From JBBECE01 sp040881985 (GTDB lineage Bacteria > Pseudomonadota > Alphaproteobacteria > Rhizobiales > Devosiaceae), in the NCBI GenBank assembly GCA_040881985.1, contig JBBECE010000009.1, forward strand, positions 1-64,000: a stretch of DNA of 64,000 nt, in the 5' to 3' direction. This document shows positions 26,606 through 36,274 of the stretch, one piece after another. Each line of letters opens with the position of its first letter. Position 1 is the stretch's first letter. Made by a program: the position numbers and the translations under genes. Below the pieces are notes generated by a model. That model was not told the DNA's origin, made no database searches, and saw only the letters and a list, made by a program, of their open reading frames with translations.

Positions 26606-27187
26606 ATGAGAGACACATCCGACCGCGACAGGGGCCGAGACCGCGACAGCGAGTTTATCGACCGGCTGGTGCACATCAACCGGGTGGCCAAGGTGGTCAA
26701 GGGCGGCCGCCGGTTCGGCTTCGCCGCGCTGGTTGTCGTCGGCGACCAGAAAGGTCGCGTCGGCTACGGCCACGGCAAGGCCCGCGAGGTGCCAGAGGCG
26801 ATCCGCAAGGCTACCGAGCAGGCCAAGCGCCAAATGATCCGGGTGCCGCTTCGGGAAGCCCGCACCCTGCATCACGATGTCTCAGGCCGGCACGGCGCCG
26901 GCCGGGTTATTCTGCGGGCGGCGGCGCCCGGCACTGGCATCATCGCCGGCGGGCCGATGCGCGCCGTCTTCGAGACCCTCGGCATTCACGACATCGTCGC
27001 CAAATCGCAAGGCTCGGCGAACCCCTACAACATGGTGCGGGCGACGTTCGATGCGCTCAAATCGGTCGACAGCCCGCGGTCGGTCGCGGCGCGGCGTGGA
27101 TTGAAAGTCTCCGACTTGCAGGCCCGCCGGCGCGAGCATGATTCGGGCGAACGCCCGGTGCAAGAAACCGACGCGGCGACGGAGTAG
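26606..27187 (+). CDS. rpsE: 30S ribosomal protein S5
   Basis: A 193-residue S5 involved in decoding fidelity and mRNA unwinding. A basic N-terminal extension precedes the dsRNA-binding domain with the V-V-K-G-G-R-R-F-x-F loop (the spectinomycin-contacting loop, here wild type in appearance). The G-x-G-x-G and G-I-x-D-x-x-x-K motifs follow. The last 20 or so residues are charged and poorly conserved. rpmD follows after 3 nt. Confidence 0.97.
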   Translation: MRDTSDRDRGRDRDSEFIDRLVHINRVAKVVKGGRRFGFAALVVVGDQKGRVGYGHGKAREVPEAIRKATEQAKRQMIRVPLREARTLHHDVSGRHGAGRVILRAAAPGTGIIAGGPMRAVFETLGIHDIVAKSQGSANPYNMVRATFDALKSVDSPRSVAARRGLKVSDLQARRREHDSGERPVQETDAATE

Positions 27188-27190
27188 GCG

Positions 27191-27379
27191 ATGGCCGGCA
27201 AGAAAATCACCGTCGAACAGACCGGCAGCCCGATCCGGCGCCCCGGCGACCAGCGGGCGACGCTGATCGGGCTGGGGCTCAACAAGCTCGGCCGGCGCTC
27301 GACGCTCATCGACACGCCGGCGCTGCGCGGCATGATCGCCAAGGTTTCACACCTCGTCCGCGTTCTCGACAAGGTCTGA
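27191..27379 (+). CDS. rpmD: 50S ribosomal protein L30
   Basis: A 62-residue L30 with the Q-x-x-S-x-I-x-R family opening and the L-G-L-x-K-x-x-x-x-x-x-x-D-T-P-A-x-R-G-M core. It sits between rpsE and rplO in standard spc order. Confidence 0.95.
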   Translation: MAGKKITVEQTGSPIRRPGDQRATLIGLGLNKLGRRSTLIDTPALRGMIAKVSHLVRVLDKV

Positions 27380-27395
27380 CGGAAGGAATTTGGCT

Positions 27396-27890
27396 ATGCG
27401 CCTCAATCAGTTGGCAGACGGCCGCGGCGCCACCAAGGCGCGCAAACGAGTCGGGCGCGGCATTGGCTCGGGCTCCGGCAGCACCGCCGGCCGCGGCGTC
27501 AAGGGTCAGAAGGCGCGCTCCGGCGTCGCCCTTAACGGCTTCGAGGGCGGGCAGATGCCGTTGCACATGCGGCTGCCGAAGCGCGGCTTCAAGGCGGTCC
27601 GTCCGGCCAGGTTCAACGCTGTGCCGCTTGCCCGGGTGCAGCAGGCAATCACGGCGGGCAAGCTCGACGCGCGCGGCTTCATCGACGCCGATGCGCTGGT
27701 CAAGGCCGGGGTCATCCGGCGCGCCAAGGACGGGGTGCGGCTGATCGGGGGCGGGGAGTTCACCGCGCCGAAGGTAACGTTTGTCGTGACCCATGCGACC
27801 AAAGGCGCGCAAGCCGCCATTGAAGCGACCGGAGGCAAGGTCGATATAGTGGGCGGACGCGCGGCCGACGCAGAAACCACACCCGCCTGA
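27396..27890 (+). CDS. rplO: 50S ribosomal protein L15
   Basis: A 164-residue L15. Its glycine/arginine-rich N-terminal extension (R-V-G-R-G-x-G-S-G, then G-R-G-x-K-G-Q-x-x-R) threads into 23S rRNA; the globular end carries the T-x-x-A-x-x-A-I-E-x-x-G-G family ending. ATG 27396 with the AAGGAATT site is chosen over a TTG two codons earlier. secY follows after 19 nt. Confidence 0.96.
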   Translation: MRLNQLADGRGATKARKRVGRGIGSGSGSTAGRGVKGQKARSGVALNGFEGGQMPLHMRLPKRGFKAVRPARFNAVPLARVQQAITAGKLDARGFIDADALVKAGVIRRAKDGVRLIGGGEFTAPKVTFVVTHATKGAQAAIEATGGKVDIVGGRAADAETTPA

Positions 27891-27909
27891 ACCAAACCAG
27901 GACGACCCC

Positions 27910-29244
27910 ATGGCCTCGGCAGCGGAACAACTCGCCCGTAACCTCAGCTTCTCGACATTTGCCAAGGCCAAGGACCTGCAGGCGCGGATTCTGTTCACGC
28001 TGATTGCGCTCCTCGTCTATCGCGTCGGCACCTTCATCCCGATTCCCGGCATCGACCCCGACGCCTTCGCCCAGACCTTTAGTCAGGCGCAGCAGGGCAT
28101 CCTCGGCATGTTCAACATGTTCGCCGGCGGCGCCGTCGAGCGCATGGCGATCTTCGCGCTCAACCTCATTCCCTACATCACCTCCTCGATCGTCGTGCAG
28201 GTGCTGGCGACTTCGATTCCCGCGCTCGAACAGTTGCGCAAGGAGGGCGAGCAGGGCCGGCGCAAGATCAACCAGTACACCCGCTATCTGGCGGTGGTTT
28301 TCTGCGCGGTGCAGGCCTACGGCATCTCGATCGGGCTCGAGGCGAGCCAGGGTGTCGTCTCCGAGCCGGGCTGGTTCTTCCGGATGTCGACCGTCGTCAC
28401 CCTCGTCGGGGGCACCATGTTCCTGATGTGGCTCGGCGAACAGATTACCTCGCGCGGGGTTGGCAACGGGATTTCGCTGATCATCTTCGCCGGCATCGTC
28501 GCGGGCCTGCCGGGGACCATCGCCCAGACGCTCGAATTGAGCCGTACCGGGGCGCTATCGACGGTGGGCGCGGTCGGGCTGCTGATCCTCGGGATCGTGG
28601 TGATCGGCGTGATCGTCTTCTTCGAACGGGCGCAACGGCGGCTGTTGATCCAGTATCCCAAGCGCCAGGTCGGCAACAAGATGTTTCAGGGCGACACTTC
28701 GCACCTGCCGCTGAAACTCAATACCTCGGGCGTCATCCCGGTGATCTTCGCCTCCTCGCTGCTGCTCCTGCCGGCGACCTTTGCCTCGTTCGCGGCGCAA
28801 GCCAGTGGCGGGAACTGGCTGACGGTCGTTTCCGCGGTGCTCGGGCGCGGCCAGCCGGTCTACCTGTCCGCCTACGCGCTGCTGATTGTGTTCTTTGCCT
28901 TTTTCTACACCTCGATCGTCTTCAATCCGACCGACACGGCCGACAATCTGAAGCGCTCGGGCGGATTCATTCCGGGAATCCGGCCGGGGGAACGCACCGC
29001 CGCGCATATCGACTATGTGCTCACCCGCGTCACCGTGATTGGGGCGATTTATCTGACGATCGTGGCGCTGATCCCGGAAGTCGTTGTCAGCCAGCTCGGC
29101 GTCTCAGCCTTCCTCGGCGGCACCTCGCTGCTGATCATGGTGACAGTCACCCTCGACACCATCACCCAGGTGCAATCGCATCTCATCGCCCAGCAATATG
29201 AAGGGTTGGTCAAGCGCTCCCGGCTGGGGGGACGCAAGCGGTGA
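27910..29244 (+). CDS. secY: Preprotein translocase subunit SecY
   Basis: A 444-residue, ten-helix channel of the SecYEG translocon in the inner membrane. The hallmarks R-x-G-x-x-I-P-x-P-G-I-D (plug and TM1 region), G-M-x-N-x-x-x-G, N-x-I-P-Y-I-T-S-S-I, and the cytoplasmic loop R-R-x-x-x-Q-Y-x-K-R are present. Four bases overlap with adk (GTGA). Its position at the end of the spc cluster is standard; its partner secE is near the start of the window. Confidence 0.98.
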   Translation: MASAAEQLARNLSFSTFAKAKDLQARILFTLIALLVYRVGTFIPIPGIDPDAFAQTFSQAQQGILGMFNMFAGGAVERMAIFALNLIPYITSSIVVQVLATSIPALEQLRKEGEQGRRKINQYTRYLAVVFCAVQAYGISIGLEASQGVVSEPGWFFRMSTVVTLVGGTMFLMWLGEQITSRGVGNGISLIIFAGIVAGLPGTIAQTLELSRTGALSTVGAVGLLILGIVVIGVIVFFERAQRRLLIQYPKRQVGNKMFQGDTSHLPLKLNTSGVIPVIFASSLLLLPATFASFAAQASGGNWLTVVSAVLGRGQPVYLSAYALLIVFFAFFYTSIVFNPTDTADNLKRSGGFIPGIRPGERTAAHIDYVLTRVTVIGAIYLTIVALIPEVVVSQLGVSAFLGGTSLLIMVTVTLDTITQVQSHLIAQQYEGLVKRSRLGGRKR

Positions 29245-29810
29245 GGCTGATCCTGCTCGGCCCGCCGGGGGCCGGCAAGGGCACCCAGGCCGCGCTCCTG
29301 ATCGAGAAATACGCCATCCCGCAACTGTCGACCGGCGACATGCTGCGCGCCGCCATCAAGGCCGCGACCCCGATGGGGCTCGCGGCCAAAGGGGTCATGG
29401 ACCGCGGCGAACTCGTGTCGGACGCCATCGTTTGCGGCATCGTCGCGGAGCGGCTCGACGATGCGGATTGCGCGCGCGGCTTCATTCTAGACGGGTTTCC
29501 GCGCACCATCGCGCAGGCCGAGGCGCTCGACGTCATGCTCAAGGACAAGGGACTGGCGCTCGACGCCGTCATCGAGCTCAAGGCCGACGCCGACGTGCTT
29601 GTCGGCCGCATCGTCAAGCGCGCCCGGGAGACCGCCGGGGCCCGGGCCGACGACAACGAGGAGGTGCTCAGAAAGCGCCTCAAGGTCTACACGGAGCAGA
29701 CCGCTCCGCTGGTCGGCTATTACCGGCGGAGGCGGCTGCTGCGGAGCATCGACGGGATGGCCGAAATCGACGCTGTGGCGGCCGAAATCGCCCGGGTTCT
29801 GGAAGGTTGA
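29241..29810 (+). CDS. adk: Adenylate kinase (short form)
   Basis: A 189-residue kinase that interconverts ATP + AMP and 2 ADP. The P-loop GPPGAGKGTQ is at about residues 7-16, the AMP site L-S-T-G-D-M-L-R at about 29-36 and the D-G-F-P-R-T motif near 84. At this length the LID is short and has no zinc cysteines, the common alphaproteobacterial form. It starts at GTG (29241) overlapping the secY stop by four bases. Confidence 0.96.
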   Translation: MRLILLGPPGAGKGTQAALLIEKYAIPQLSTGDMLRAAIKAATPMGLAAKGVMDRGELVSDAIVCGIVAERLDDADCARGFILDGFPRTIAQAEALDVMLKDKGLALDAVIELKADADVLVGRIVKRARETAGARADDNEEVLRKRLKVYTEQTAPLVGYYRRRRLLRSIDGMAEIDAVAAEIARVLEG

Positions 29811-29840
29811 AAGAAAAGCGTTTCCGGGCGGCGCGGCGTG

Positions 29841-29869
29841 TTGACTCGGCCGCGCGTCTCGGCTACCTA
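29841..29869 (+). promoter_or_regulatory. Candidate sigma-70 promoter for rpsM-rpsK-rpoA-rplQ
   Basis: TTGACT (29841-29846) and TACCTA (29864-29869) are 17 nt apart, about 120 nt before rpsM and just after adk. It would let the alpha operon be expressed independently of the spc cluster. Confidence 0.5.
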
Positions 29870-29903
29870 CCGGCCCGGTTACATGCATTGCGAGGGACTG
29901 GGC

Positions 29904-29932
29904 CCGGTTCCCTGTTGGGGAGCGGGGACCGG
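29904..29932 (+). promoter_or_regulatory. Leader hairpin upstream of rpsM
   Basis: CCGGTTCCC (29904-29912) pairs with GGGGACCGG (29924-29932) with one G-U pair, between the candidate promoter and the rpsM ribosome-binding site. It could be an attenuation or autoregulatory element. In E. coli S4 regulates this operon, but rpsD is not in this operon here, so the regulator, if any, is unknown. Confidence 0.4.
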
Positions 29933-29991
29933 TTTGTTGCCTGTGCGTGGAATTCGGGCGCGGACCCGGAGAAATTCAGGAGCGACAGGGC

Positions 29992-30360
29992 GTGGCACGT
30001 ATTGCTGGCGTCAACATCCCGACGAACAAGCGCGTCGAAATCGCGCTGCAGTACATTCACGGGATCGGCCCCAAAAAGGCGGCGGAAATCTGCAAAAAGG
30101 TGTCGATTCCGTCCGAGCGTCGCGTCAACCAGCTGTCGGACACCGAAGTCAGCCAGATCCGCGAGGCCATCGACCGCGACTATATCGTCGAGGGCGATCT
30201 GCGCCGGCAGGTGTCGATGAACATCAAGCGGCTGATGGATCTCGGCAACTACCGTGGCCTGAGACACCGCCGCGGGCTCCCGGTCAGGGGTCAGCGCACC
30301 CATACCAACGCCCGCACCCGCAAGGGGCCGGCGCGCTCGATCGCGGGCAAGAAGAAATAA
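29992..30360 (+). CDS. rpsM: 30S ribosomal protein S13
   Basis: A 122-residue S13 in the 30S head that contacts P-site tRNA and L5. It starts at GTG 29992 (ARIAGVNIP) with an AGGAG site; the family motifs G-I-G, R-G-L-R-H-R-x-x-L-P-V-R-G-Q-R-T and the basic C-terminus T-R-K-G-x-A-R are intact. The frame can be extended upstream, but only this start gives a family-like N-terminus. Confidence 0.97.
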   Translation: MARIAGVNIPTNKRVEIALQYIHGIGPKKAAEICKKVSIPSERRVNQLSDTEVSQIREAIDRDYIVEGDLRRQVSMNIKRLMDLGNYRGLRHRRGLPVRGQRTHTNARTRKGPARSIAGKKK

Positions 30361-30435
30361 TCGGGCCGGCCCGCGGGCCGGCTCATCGGTGGAGCCGCCC
30401 GGCCTGGGCGGTGTTGAGATCGACCAGAGGACTGA

Positions 30436-30840
30436 ATGGCACAAGAGACGACGACGGCTCCGGCAGCGCGGGTGCGCCGCAAGGAACGCAAGAACATCAC
30501 CTCCGGCGTCGCCCATGTGAACGCCTCCTTCAACAACACCATGATCACCATCACCGACGTGCAGGGGAACACGATCTCGTGGTCGTCGGCGGGCATCATG
30601 GGGTTCAAGGGCTCGCGCAAGTCGACCCCGTACGCCGCCCAGGTCGCGGCCGAGGACGCGGCGCGCAAGGCCCAGGAGCACGGCATGCGGACCCTCGAGG
30701 TCGAAGTGCGCGGCCCCGGCTCGGGTCGCGAATCGGCGCTGCGGGCGCTGCAGGCTTCGGGCTTCACCGTCACCTCGATCCGCGACGTCACCACCATTCC
30801 CCACAATGGCTGCCGGCCGCGCAAGCGGCGCCGGGTCTAG
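30436..30840 (+). CDS. rpsK: 30S ribosomal protein S11
   Basis: A 134-residue S11 on the platform, close to the Shine-Dalgarno helix. The core H-V-x-A-S-F-N-N-T, W-S-S-A-G-x-x-G-F-K-G-S-R-K-S-T-P-Y-A-A and the C-terminal H-N-G-C-R-P-x-K-R-R-R-V are canonical. It lies 75 nt after rpsM and is followed by the 91-nt gap to rpoA. Confidence 0.98.
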   Translation: MAQETTTAPAARVRRKERKNITSGVAHVNASFNNTMITITDVQGNTISWSSAGIMGFKGSRKSTPYAAQVAAEDAARKAQEHGMRTLEVEVRGPGSGRESALRALQASGFTVTSIRDVTTIPHNGCRPRKRRRV

Positions 30841-30931
30841 CCAAAACCACGCCGGGCCGCCTCACGGCGGCACTGGCTGGCGATTTTTATGCGGCAGGCG
30901 GCAGTGCCGCTCAGGAAAGGGCAACGCGACA

Positions 30932-31948
<1,017 letters not shown>

Positions 31949-31975
31949 TCGGCGCGAAGCGTCAAGGAGAGTAGA

Positions 31976-32407
31976 ATGCGTCACCGCAATGCCCGGCGGA
32001 AGCTCAATCGGACGCCGAGCCACCGCAAGGCCATGTTCGCCAACATGAGCGCCGCGCTGATCAAGCACGAGCAGATCACGACCACTCTGCCGAAAGCCAA
32101 GGAGCTCCGGCCGGTCGTCGAAAAACTCGTCACCCTTGCCAAGCGCGGCGACCTGCACGCTCGCCGGCAGGCGGCGGCCCGGGTCGGCGACGAGGCGCAG
32201 GTCAAGAAACTCTTCGACGTCATCGGCCCGCGCTACAAGGACCGCAACGGCGGGTATCTGAGGATTCTCAAGGCCGGGTTCCGGCTGGGCGATAACGCGG
32301 CGGTGGCGGTGATCGAGTTCGTCGACCGCGACCCCGCCGAGAAGGGCAAGGATTCGGGTCCCGTCGCTGAGAAGCGCGCCGTGCCCGAGGCCGCTACCGC
32401 CGCTTAG
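31976..32407 (+). CDS. rplQ: 50S ribosomal protein L17
   Basis: A 143-residue L17 at the tunnel exit side. It opens MRHRNARRKLNRTPSHR; the core K-R-G-D-L-x-A-R-R and F-R-x-G-D-N-A are typical. The C-terminal tail of about 25 residues is alanine-rich and poorly conserved. It ends the ribosomal block; a terminator follows. Confidence 0.97.
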   Translation: MRHRNARRKLNRTPSHRKAMFANMSAALIKHEQITTTLPKAKELRPVVEKLVTLAKRGDLHARRQAAARVGDEAQVKKLFDVIGPRYKDRNGGYLRILKAGFRLGDNAAVAVIEFVDRDPAEKGKDSGPVAEKRAVPEAATAA

Positions 32408-32431
32408 GCGGCGCACGCGGCCACAAATTCC

Positions 32432-32466
32432 GGGGCGGTCGCCGGCTGCGGCGGCCCCTTTTCTTT
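32432..32466 (+). terminator. Intrinsic terminator of the alpha operon
   Basis: GGGGC (32432-32436) pairs with GCCCC (32454-32458), with an inner GCCG/CGGC stem, followed by TTTTCTTT. It lies 25 nt after rplQ, at the boundary where the ribosomal block ends. Confidence 0.7.
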
Positions 32467-32517
32467 GCGCCCCGCCCGGCCTATTGGAAGGTCCGCTCTT
32501 GCAGGGACTATCGGCCA

Positions 32518-33561
32518 GTGGCCGGAAAGCCGATCATACTCGTCACGGGCGCCGGCGGGTTCATCGCCAAGCGCATCGTCCTCGAACTGCTCGGGCGCTC
32601 CTATGCGGTGCGCGGCACGCTGCGCGACACCAAGCGCTCGGACGAAGTGCGCGACGCCATTCGCCCGCATCTCAAGGGTACCGGCGTCAGCCTCGGCGGC
32701 GACCTGAAATTCCTGCAGGCGGACCTGTTGTCGGAAGCCGGCTGGGGCAGGGCGCTTGAAGGCGTCGCCGCCGTCATTCACACAGCCTCGCCCTTCCCCA
32801 CCGGGACCCCGGGCGATCCCCAGGAGGTGATCCGCCCGGCGGTCGAAGGCACGATCCGGGTGCTGCGCGCGGCCCATGCGGCAGGGGTGAAGCGGGCGGT
32901 GCTCACGTCCTCAGGTTCAGCGATCACCTTCGGGCACCAGAATGGCCCCGGGGAACTCCATTTCAACGAGCGCCACTGGTCGAACCTCGAGGACCCGCGC
33001 CTTACTCCCTACAACCGCGCCAAGACGCTCGCCGAACTCGCCGCGTGGGACGTCGCCAATGAGACCGGCATCAAGCTCGCCGTCATCAACCCGACCCTCG
33101 TCATGGGACCGATGCTCGACAAGGGCTATTCGACTTCCATGGAAGTCATCAAGCGGTTGCTCGGCGGTCGGGTGCCGATGATCCCCAACATCGGCTTCGG
33201 CATCGTCGATATCCGCGACGTCGCCGAAATGCATGTCAACGCACTGGCCAATCCCGCCGCTCCCGGCAAGCGGCATTTCGCCCATGCCGGCTATCTGATG
33301 CTGGCGGACATCGCGGCGATCCTCAGGGAACTCTATCCGAAGGCGCCGATTCCGACCCGCAAGGCGCCGGACTTCCTGTTGCGCTTCTTCGCCCGCTTCG
33401 ACAGCAGCCTCAAGCAGGTCGTCGACGATCTCGGGATCGTGCGGGTGATCGATGCGAGTTCCGGCCGCGCGCTTCTGGGCCACGATTTCATTCCCGCCCG
33501 CGAGGCGATCCAGCAGACCGCCGAGGGGTTGATGGCCCACGGCATCGTCAAGCGCCGCTAG
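32518..33561 (+). CDS. NAD(P)-dependent extended SDR (dihydroflavonol reductase/epimerase type)
   Basis: A 347-residue extended short-chain dehydrogenase. The Rossmann motif T-G-A-G-G-F-I (about residues 10-16), a basic residue pattern R-x-x-x-R typical of NADPH binding, the S-S-G-S segment and the active-site Y-N-R-A-K (Y-x-x-x-K) are visible. The arrangement resembles dihydroflavonol-4-reductase and related aldehyde reductases; the substrate is unknown. It starts at GTG 32518 after a GCAGGGA site. Its stop overlaps that of the convergent decarboxylase gene by four bases. Confidence 0.82.
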   Translation: MAGKPIILVTGAGGFIAKRIVLELLGRSYAVRGTLRDTKRSDEVRDAIRPHLKGTGVSLGGDLKFLQADLLSEAGWGRALEGVAAVIHTASPFPTGTPGDPQEVIRPAVEGTIRVLRAAHAAGVKRAVLTSSGSAITFGHQNGPGELHFNERHWSNLEDPRLTPYNRAKTLAELAAWDVANETGIKLAVINPTLVMGPMLDKGYSTSMEVIKRLLGGRVPMIPNIGFGIVDIRDVAEMHVNALANPAAPGKRHFAHAGYLMLADIAAILRELYPKAPIPTRKAPDFLLRFFARFDSSLKQVVDDLGIVRVIDASSGRALLGHDFIPAREAIQQTAEGLMAHGIVKRR

Positions 33562-34709
33562 CCGAGAATGTCGGTGACGAAATACTGGTCGCGGTCGGAA
33601 AAACCGTTGAAGGCGGTGGTCGAGGCCTGCGAATAAGCCCCCATCAGTCCCATCTCCACCCAGTCGTCGACCGCGATATCGGCGGGCAGGTCGAACCGGC
33701 GGGGCAGCGAATCGTAGCTGTCGCAGGTCGGCCCGAAGACGGTCAGCGGGATCGTGTCGCCGCCGACGGGACTGCCGCCCCGCCAGAGCCGGACGGGGGG
33801 CAGGATCGACATGAATTTCAGCTCCATCAGCGCCCCGTAGAAGCCGTCATTGAGATAGACCGCGAAATTGTTGCGCCGGTGCTTGACGCGCAGCAGCACC
33901 GCCGTCGATGGCGCCGCGAGGAACCGGCCGGGCTCGGCGATCAACAGCGGTTTCGAGCCCCCGAACGTCGCCTGCACGCCGCGATTGATCGCCCGCATGT
34001 AGTAGTCGATCGGCGGGGCGGCGCTGGTCGGATAGGCGGCCGGGAAACCGCCTCCGACATTGAGCCGGCTGAGCTCGATCCCCGACTCGGTCGCGATCCG
34101 TCCCGCCGCCGCGATATGCCGCTCATAGGCGTACGGCACCTCGCATTGCGAGCCGACATGGAAGCAGAGACTCACCCCGAAGCCGCGCGCCCTGGCGTCA
34201 CGCGCGAGCGTGATCGCCTCGGCCTCGGTCGCCCCGAACTTGGCGCCGAAATCGAAGGCGCGGCGGCTCTTGCCGGCCTTGAAACGGACGGTGATTTCGG
34301 TGTCGCGAGAGGCCGGCACGGTCGCCGCGATCGCGGCGAGCTGAGCTGGATGGTCGATGGCAAAACTCTTGACCCCGAATTCCTCGTGGGCGCGGACGAT
34401 CTCGCGCGCCGAGCGCACCGGATTGTTGTAGTGGAGCGCCGCCCCGGGCAGGATCGAGGTCAGCGTCTCCATTTCGTTCGGCGAGGCGACGTCCCAGGCG
34501 CCCACCCCGAAAACGGCCAGGTCGTGAATGAGGTGGGGGGCCGGATTGGCCTTGATGGCGTAGGTCAAGAGCCCCTTGAAGCCCTCGGCAAAGGCGCCGG
34601 CGGCCGCCCGCACCCTCTCCCGCGAATATAGAAAGCTCGGATTGTCCGGGGCGGCGGCGTCGATCAGGTCCTTGGTGGAAGCGAAGACGGGCGCGGCCGG
34701 CTCGAGCAT
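33558..34709 (-). CDS. Ornithine/lysine/arginine decarboxylase, PLP fold type III
   Basis: A 383-residue enzyme of the eukaryotic-type ornithine decarboxylase family, which makes putrescine (or cadaverine from lysine). The PLP lysine is Lys53 in Y-A-I-K-A-N. The H-V-G-S-Q, G-G-G-F-P and E-P-G-R phosphate-binding segments follow, and the active-site Cys329 lies in G-P-T-C-D-S. The C-D-S-x-D pattern favours ornithine/lysine decarboxylase over diaminopimelate decarboxylase, but the substrate cannot be fixed from sequence. It is transcribed divergently from the degP-type gene. Confidence 0.85.
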   Translation of the reverse strand: MLEPAAPVFASTKDLIDAAAPDNPSFLYSRERVRAAAGAFAEGFKGLLTYAIKANPAPHLIHDLAVFGVGAWDVASPNEMETLTSILPGAALHYNNPVRSAREIVRAHEEFGVKSFAIDHPAQLAAIAATVPASRDTEITVRFKAGKSRRAFDFGAKFGATEAEAITLARDARARGFGVSLCFHVGSQCEVPYAYERHIAAAGRIATESGIELSRLNVGGGFPAAYPTSAAPPIDYYMRAINRGVQATFGGSKPLLIAEPGRFLAAPSTAVLLRVKHRRNNFAVYLNDGFYGALMELKFMSILPPVRLWRGGSPVGGDTIPLTVFGPTCDSYDSLPRRFDLPADIAVDDWVEMGLMGAYSQASTTAFNGFSDRDQYFVTDILG

Positions 34710-34741
34710 GGGGAATCATCTCCTTGTGGCGGAGTTGCGAC

Positions 34742-34770
34742 TTCTATTGGCGCTGCCCGTCACATACAAT
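34742..34770 (+). promoter_or_regulatory. Possible promoter of the degP-type operon
   Basis: TTCTAT (34742-34747, weak) and TACAAT (34765-34770, good) are 17 nt apart in the divergent gap before the protease gene. Only the -10 element is convincing. Confidence 0.35.
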
Positions 34771-34873
34771 CGCAATTCTGGGCGAGGATCGGCCGCGCCG
34801 CCAGATTTGGCGATTTTTTCATCCCGCCATGACCGCTTCCGCCGCGTTGCGTCTGCAACCTGAGTTTTCCCCC

Positions 34874-36274
34874 ATGACCCGCACTCTCGTCGCCCTCTTG
34901 CTCCTCGCCGCCGGTGTGCCGGCACCGGCCCAGGAGGCGCGCGAGGCGCCGCAGTCGGGGACCCAGATTCAGTTGAGCTTCGCCCCGGTGGTGCGGCGGG
35001 CGGCGCCCTCGGTCGTCAATGTCTATGCAACGCGCGTCGAAGCGGCCGGCCGCTCGCTCTTCGACGATCCGGTCTTTCAGCGCTTCTTCGGCGAGAACAG
35101 TCCCTTCTCCCGCTCCGAGCCGCGGCAGAGGAGCTCGCTCGGCTCGGGGGTCATTGTCGACGCCTCGGGCGTCATCCTCACCAATAATCACGTCATCGAG
35201 GACGCCTCCGACATTCGCGTCGCGACCGCCGACGGACGTGAATACGAGACGGATATTGTCCTCGCCGACCCCGAGACCGACCTCGCCGTGTTGAGGATCA
35301 GGGATACCGGCGGCCGGACGTTCCCATCGATCGAGTTTGCCGATTCCGAGGCGCTTTTGGTCGGCGACCTGGTTCTCGCCATCGGCAATCCGTTCGGCAT
35401 CGGCCAAACGGTCACTTCGGGCATCGTCTCGGCCTTGGCGCGGTCCGGGGTCGGGGTTTCGGATTTTCAGTTCTTCATCCAGACCGACGCCGCGATCAAT
35501 CCGGGCAATTCGGGTGGCGCGCTCGTCGACATGGCAGGCAGGCTCGTCGGGATCAATACCGAGATCATCACCCGCTCGGGCGGCTCGATGGGCGTCGGCT
35601 TCGCGATTCCCGCCAACATGGCGAAATTCGTCGCCAACGCCGCGATCACGACCGGTGCGATCGTCCGGCCCTGGGTCGGGGTGACCTTGCAGGCGGTTTC
35701 TTCCGACATCGCCGACAGTCTCGGCATGGAGGCCCCGCACGGGGCGCTCGTCGCCGCGGTTGCTCCCGACAGCCCGGCTTCCCGCGCCGGCATCGCGGCG
35801 GGCGATGTGATCGTCGCCTTCGACGGGCAGGCGGTCGGCAGCGAAGGCGCCTTCGGCTACCGGCTGTCGACCAAGACGGTCGGGGAGACCGCGCATCTTG
35901 TTTTGTTGCGCGGGGGCGGCGAGGTGGGCGTCGACCTGTTGCTTGAGCCTCAGCCCGCGACGCTGCCCGGCGACACGGTCACCATCGAGGGCGATACGCG
36001 TTTCGCCGGCGTCACCGCCGCCACGATCACGGCTTTCCTTATCGACGAGTTCGAGCTCGCCCCCGATGCCACGGGTGTCGTCGTCACCGGTGTCGTCGAC
36101 GGCTCGCCGGCCGCGCGGATGGGGCTCAGGCCCGGCGACGTGATCGTCGGCCTTAACGGGGCCGACATGACCGACGCCAACTCGTTCGAGGCATTAGCGA
36201 CGAGCGGGGCGGGCCGTTGGAACATCGTGCTGCAGCGTGGCCGCTCCATCCTGCAATCGAGTGTGCCGGGATGA
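34874..36274 (+). CDS. Do/DegP-type periplasmic serine protease with PDZ domains
   Basis: A 466-residue S1C protease/chaperone. A signal peptide (about 1-20, ending A-P-A-Q) exports it. The trypsin-like domain has the triad His106 (NNHVIED), Asp136 (DLAVLR) and Ser213 (NPGNSGGALVD). Two PDZ-like regions follow (about 265-360 and 370-460). The family degrades or refolds damaged envelope proteins. The ATG at 34874 gives a clean signal peptide; longer in-frame extensions are rejected. The stop overlaps the rarA start (ATGA), so the two are cotranscribed. Confidence 0.9.
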   Translation: MTRTLVALLLLAAGVPAPAQEAREAPQSGTQIQLSFAPVVRRAAPSVVNVYATRVEAAGRSLFDDPVFQRFFGENSPFSRSEPRQRSSLGSGVIVDASGVILTNNHVIEDASDIRVATADGREYETDIVLADPETDLAVLRIRDTGGRTFPSIEFADSEALLVGDLVLAIGNPFGIGQTVTSGIVSALARSGVGVSDFQFFIQTDAAINPGNSGGALVDMAGRLVGINTEIITRSGGSMGVGFAIPANMAKFVANAAITTGAIVRPWVGVTLQAVSSDIADSLGMEAPHGALVAAVAPDSPASRAGIAAGDVIVAFDGQAVGSEGAFGYRLSTKTVGETAHLVLLRGGGEVGVDLLLEPQPATLPGDTVTIEGDTRFAGVTAATITAFLIDEFELAPDATGVVVTGVVDGSPAARMGLRPGDVIVGLNGADMTDANSFEALATSGAGRWNIVLQRGRSILQSSVPG

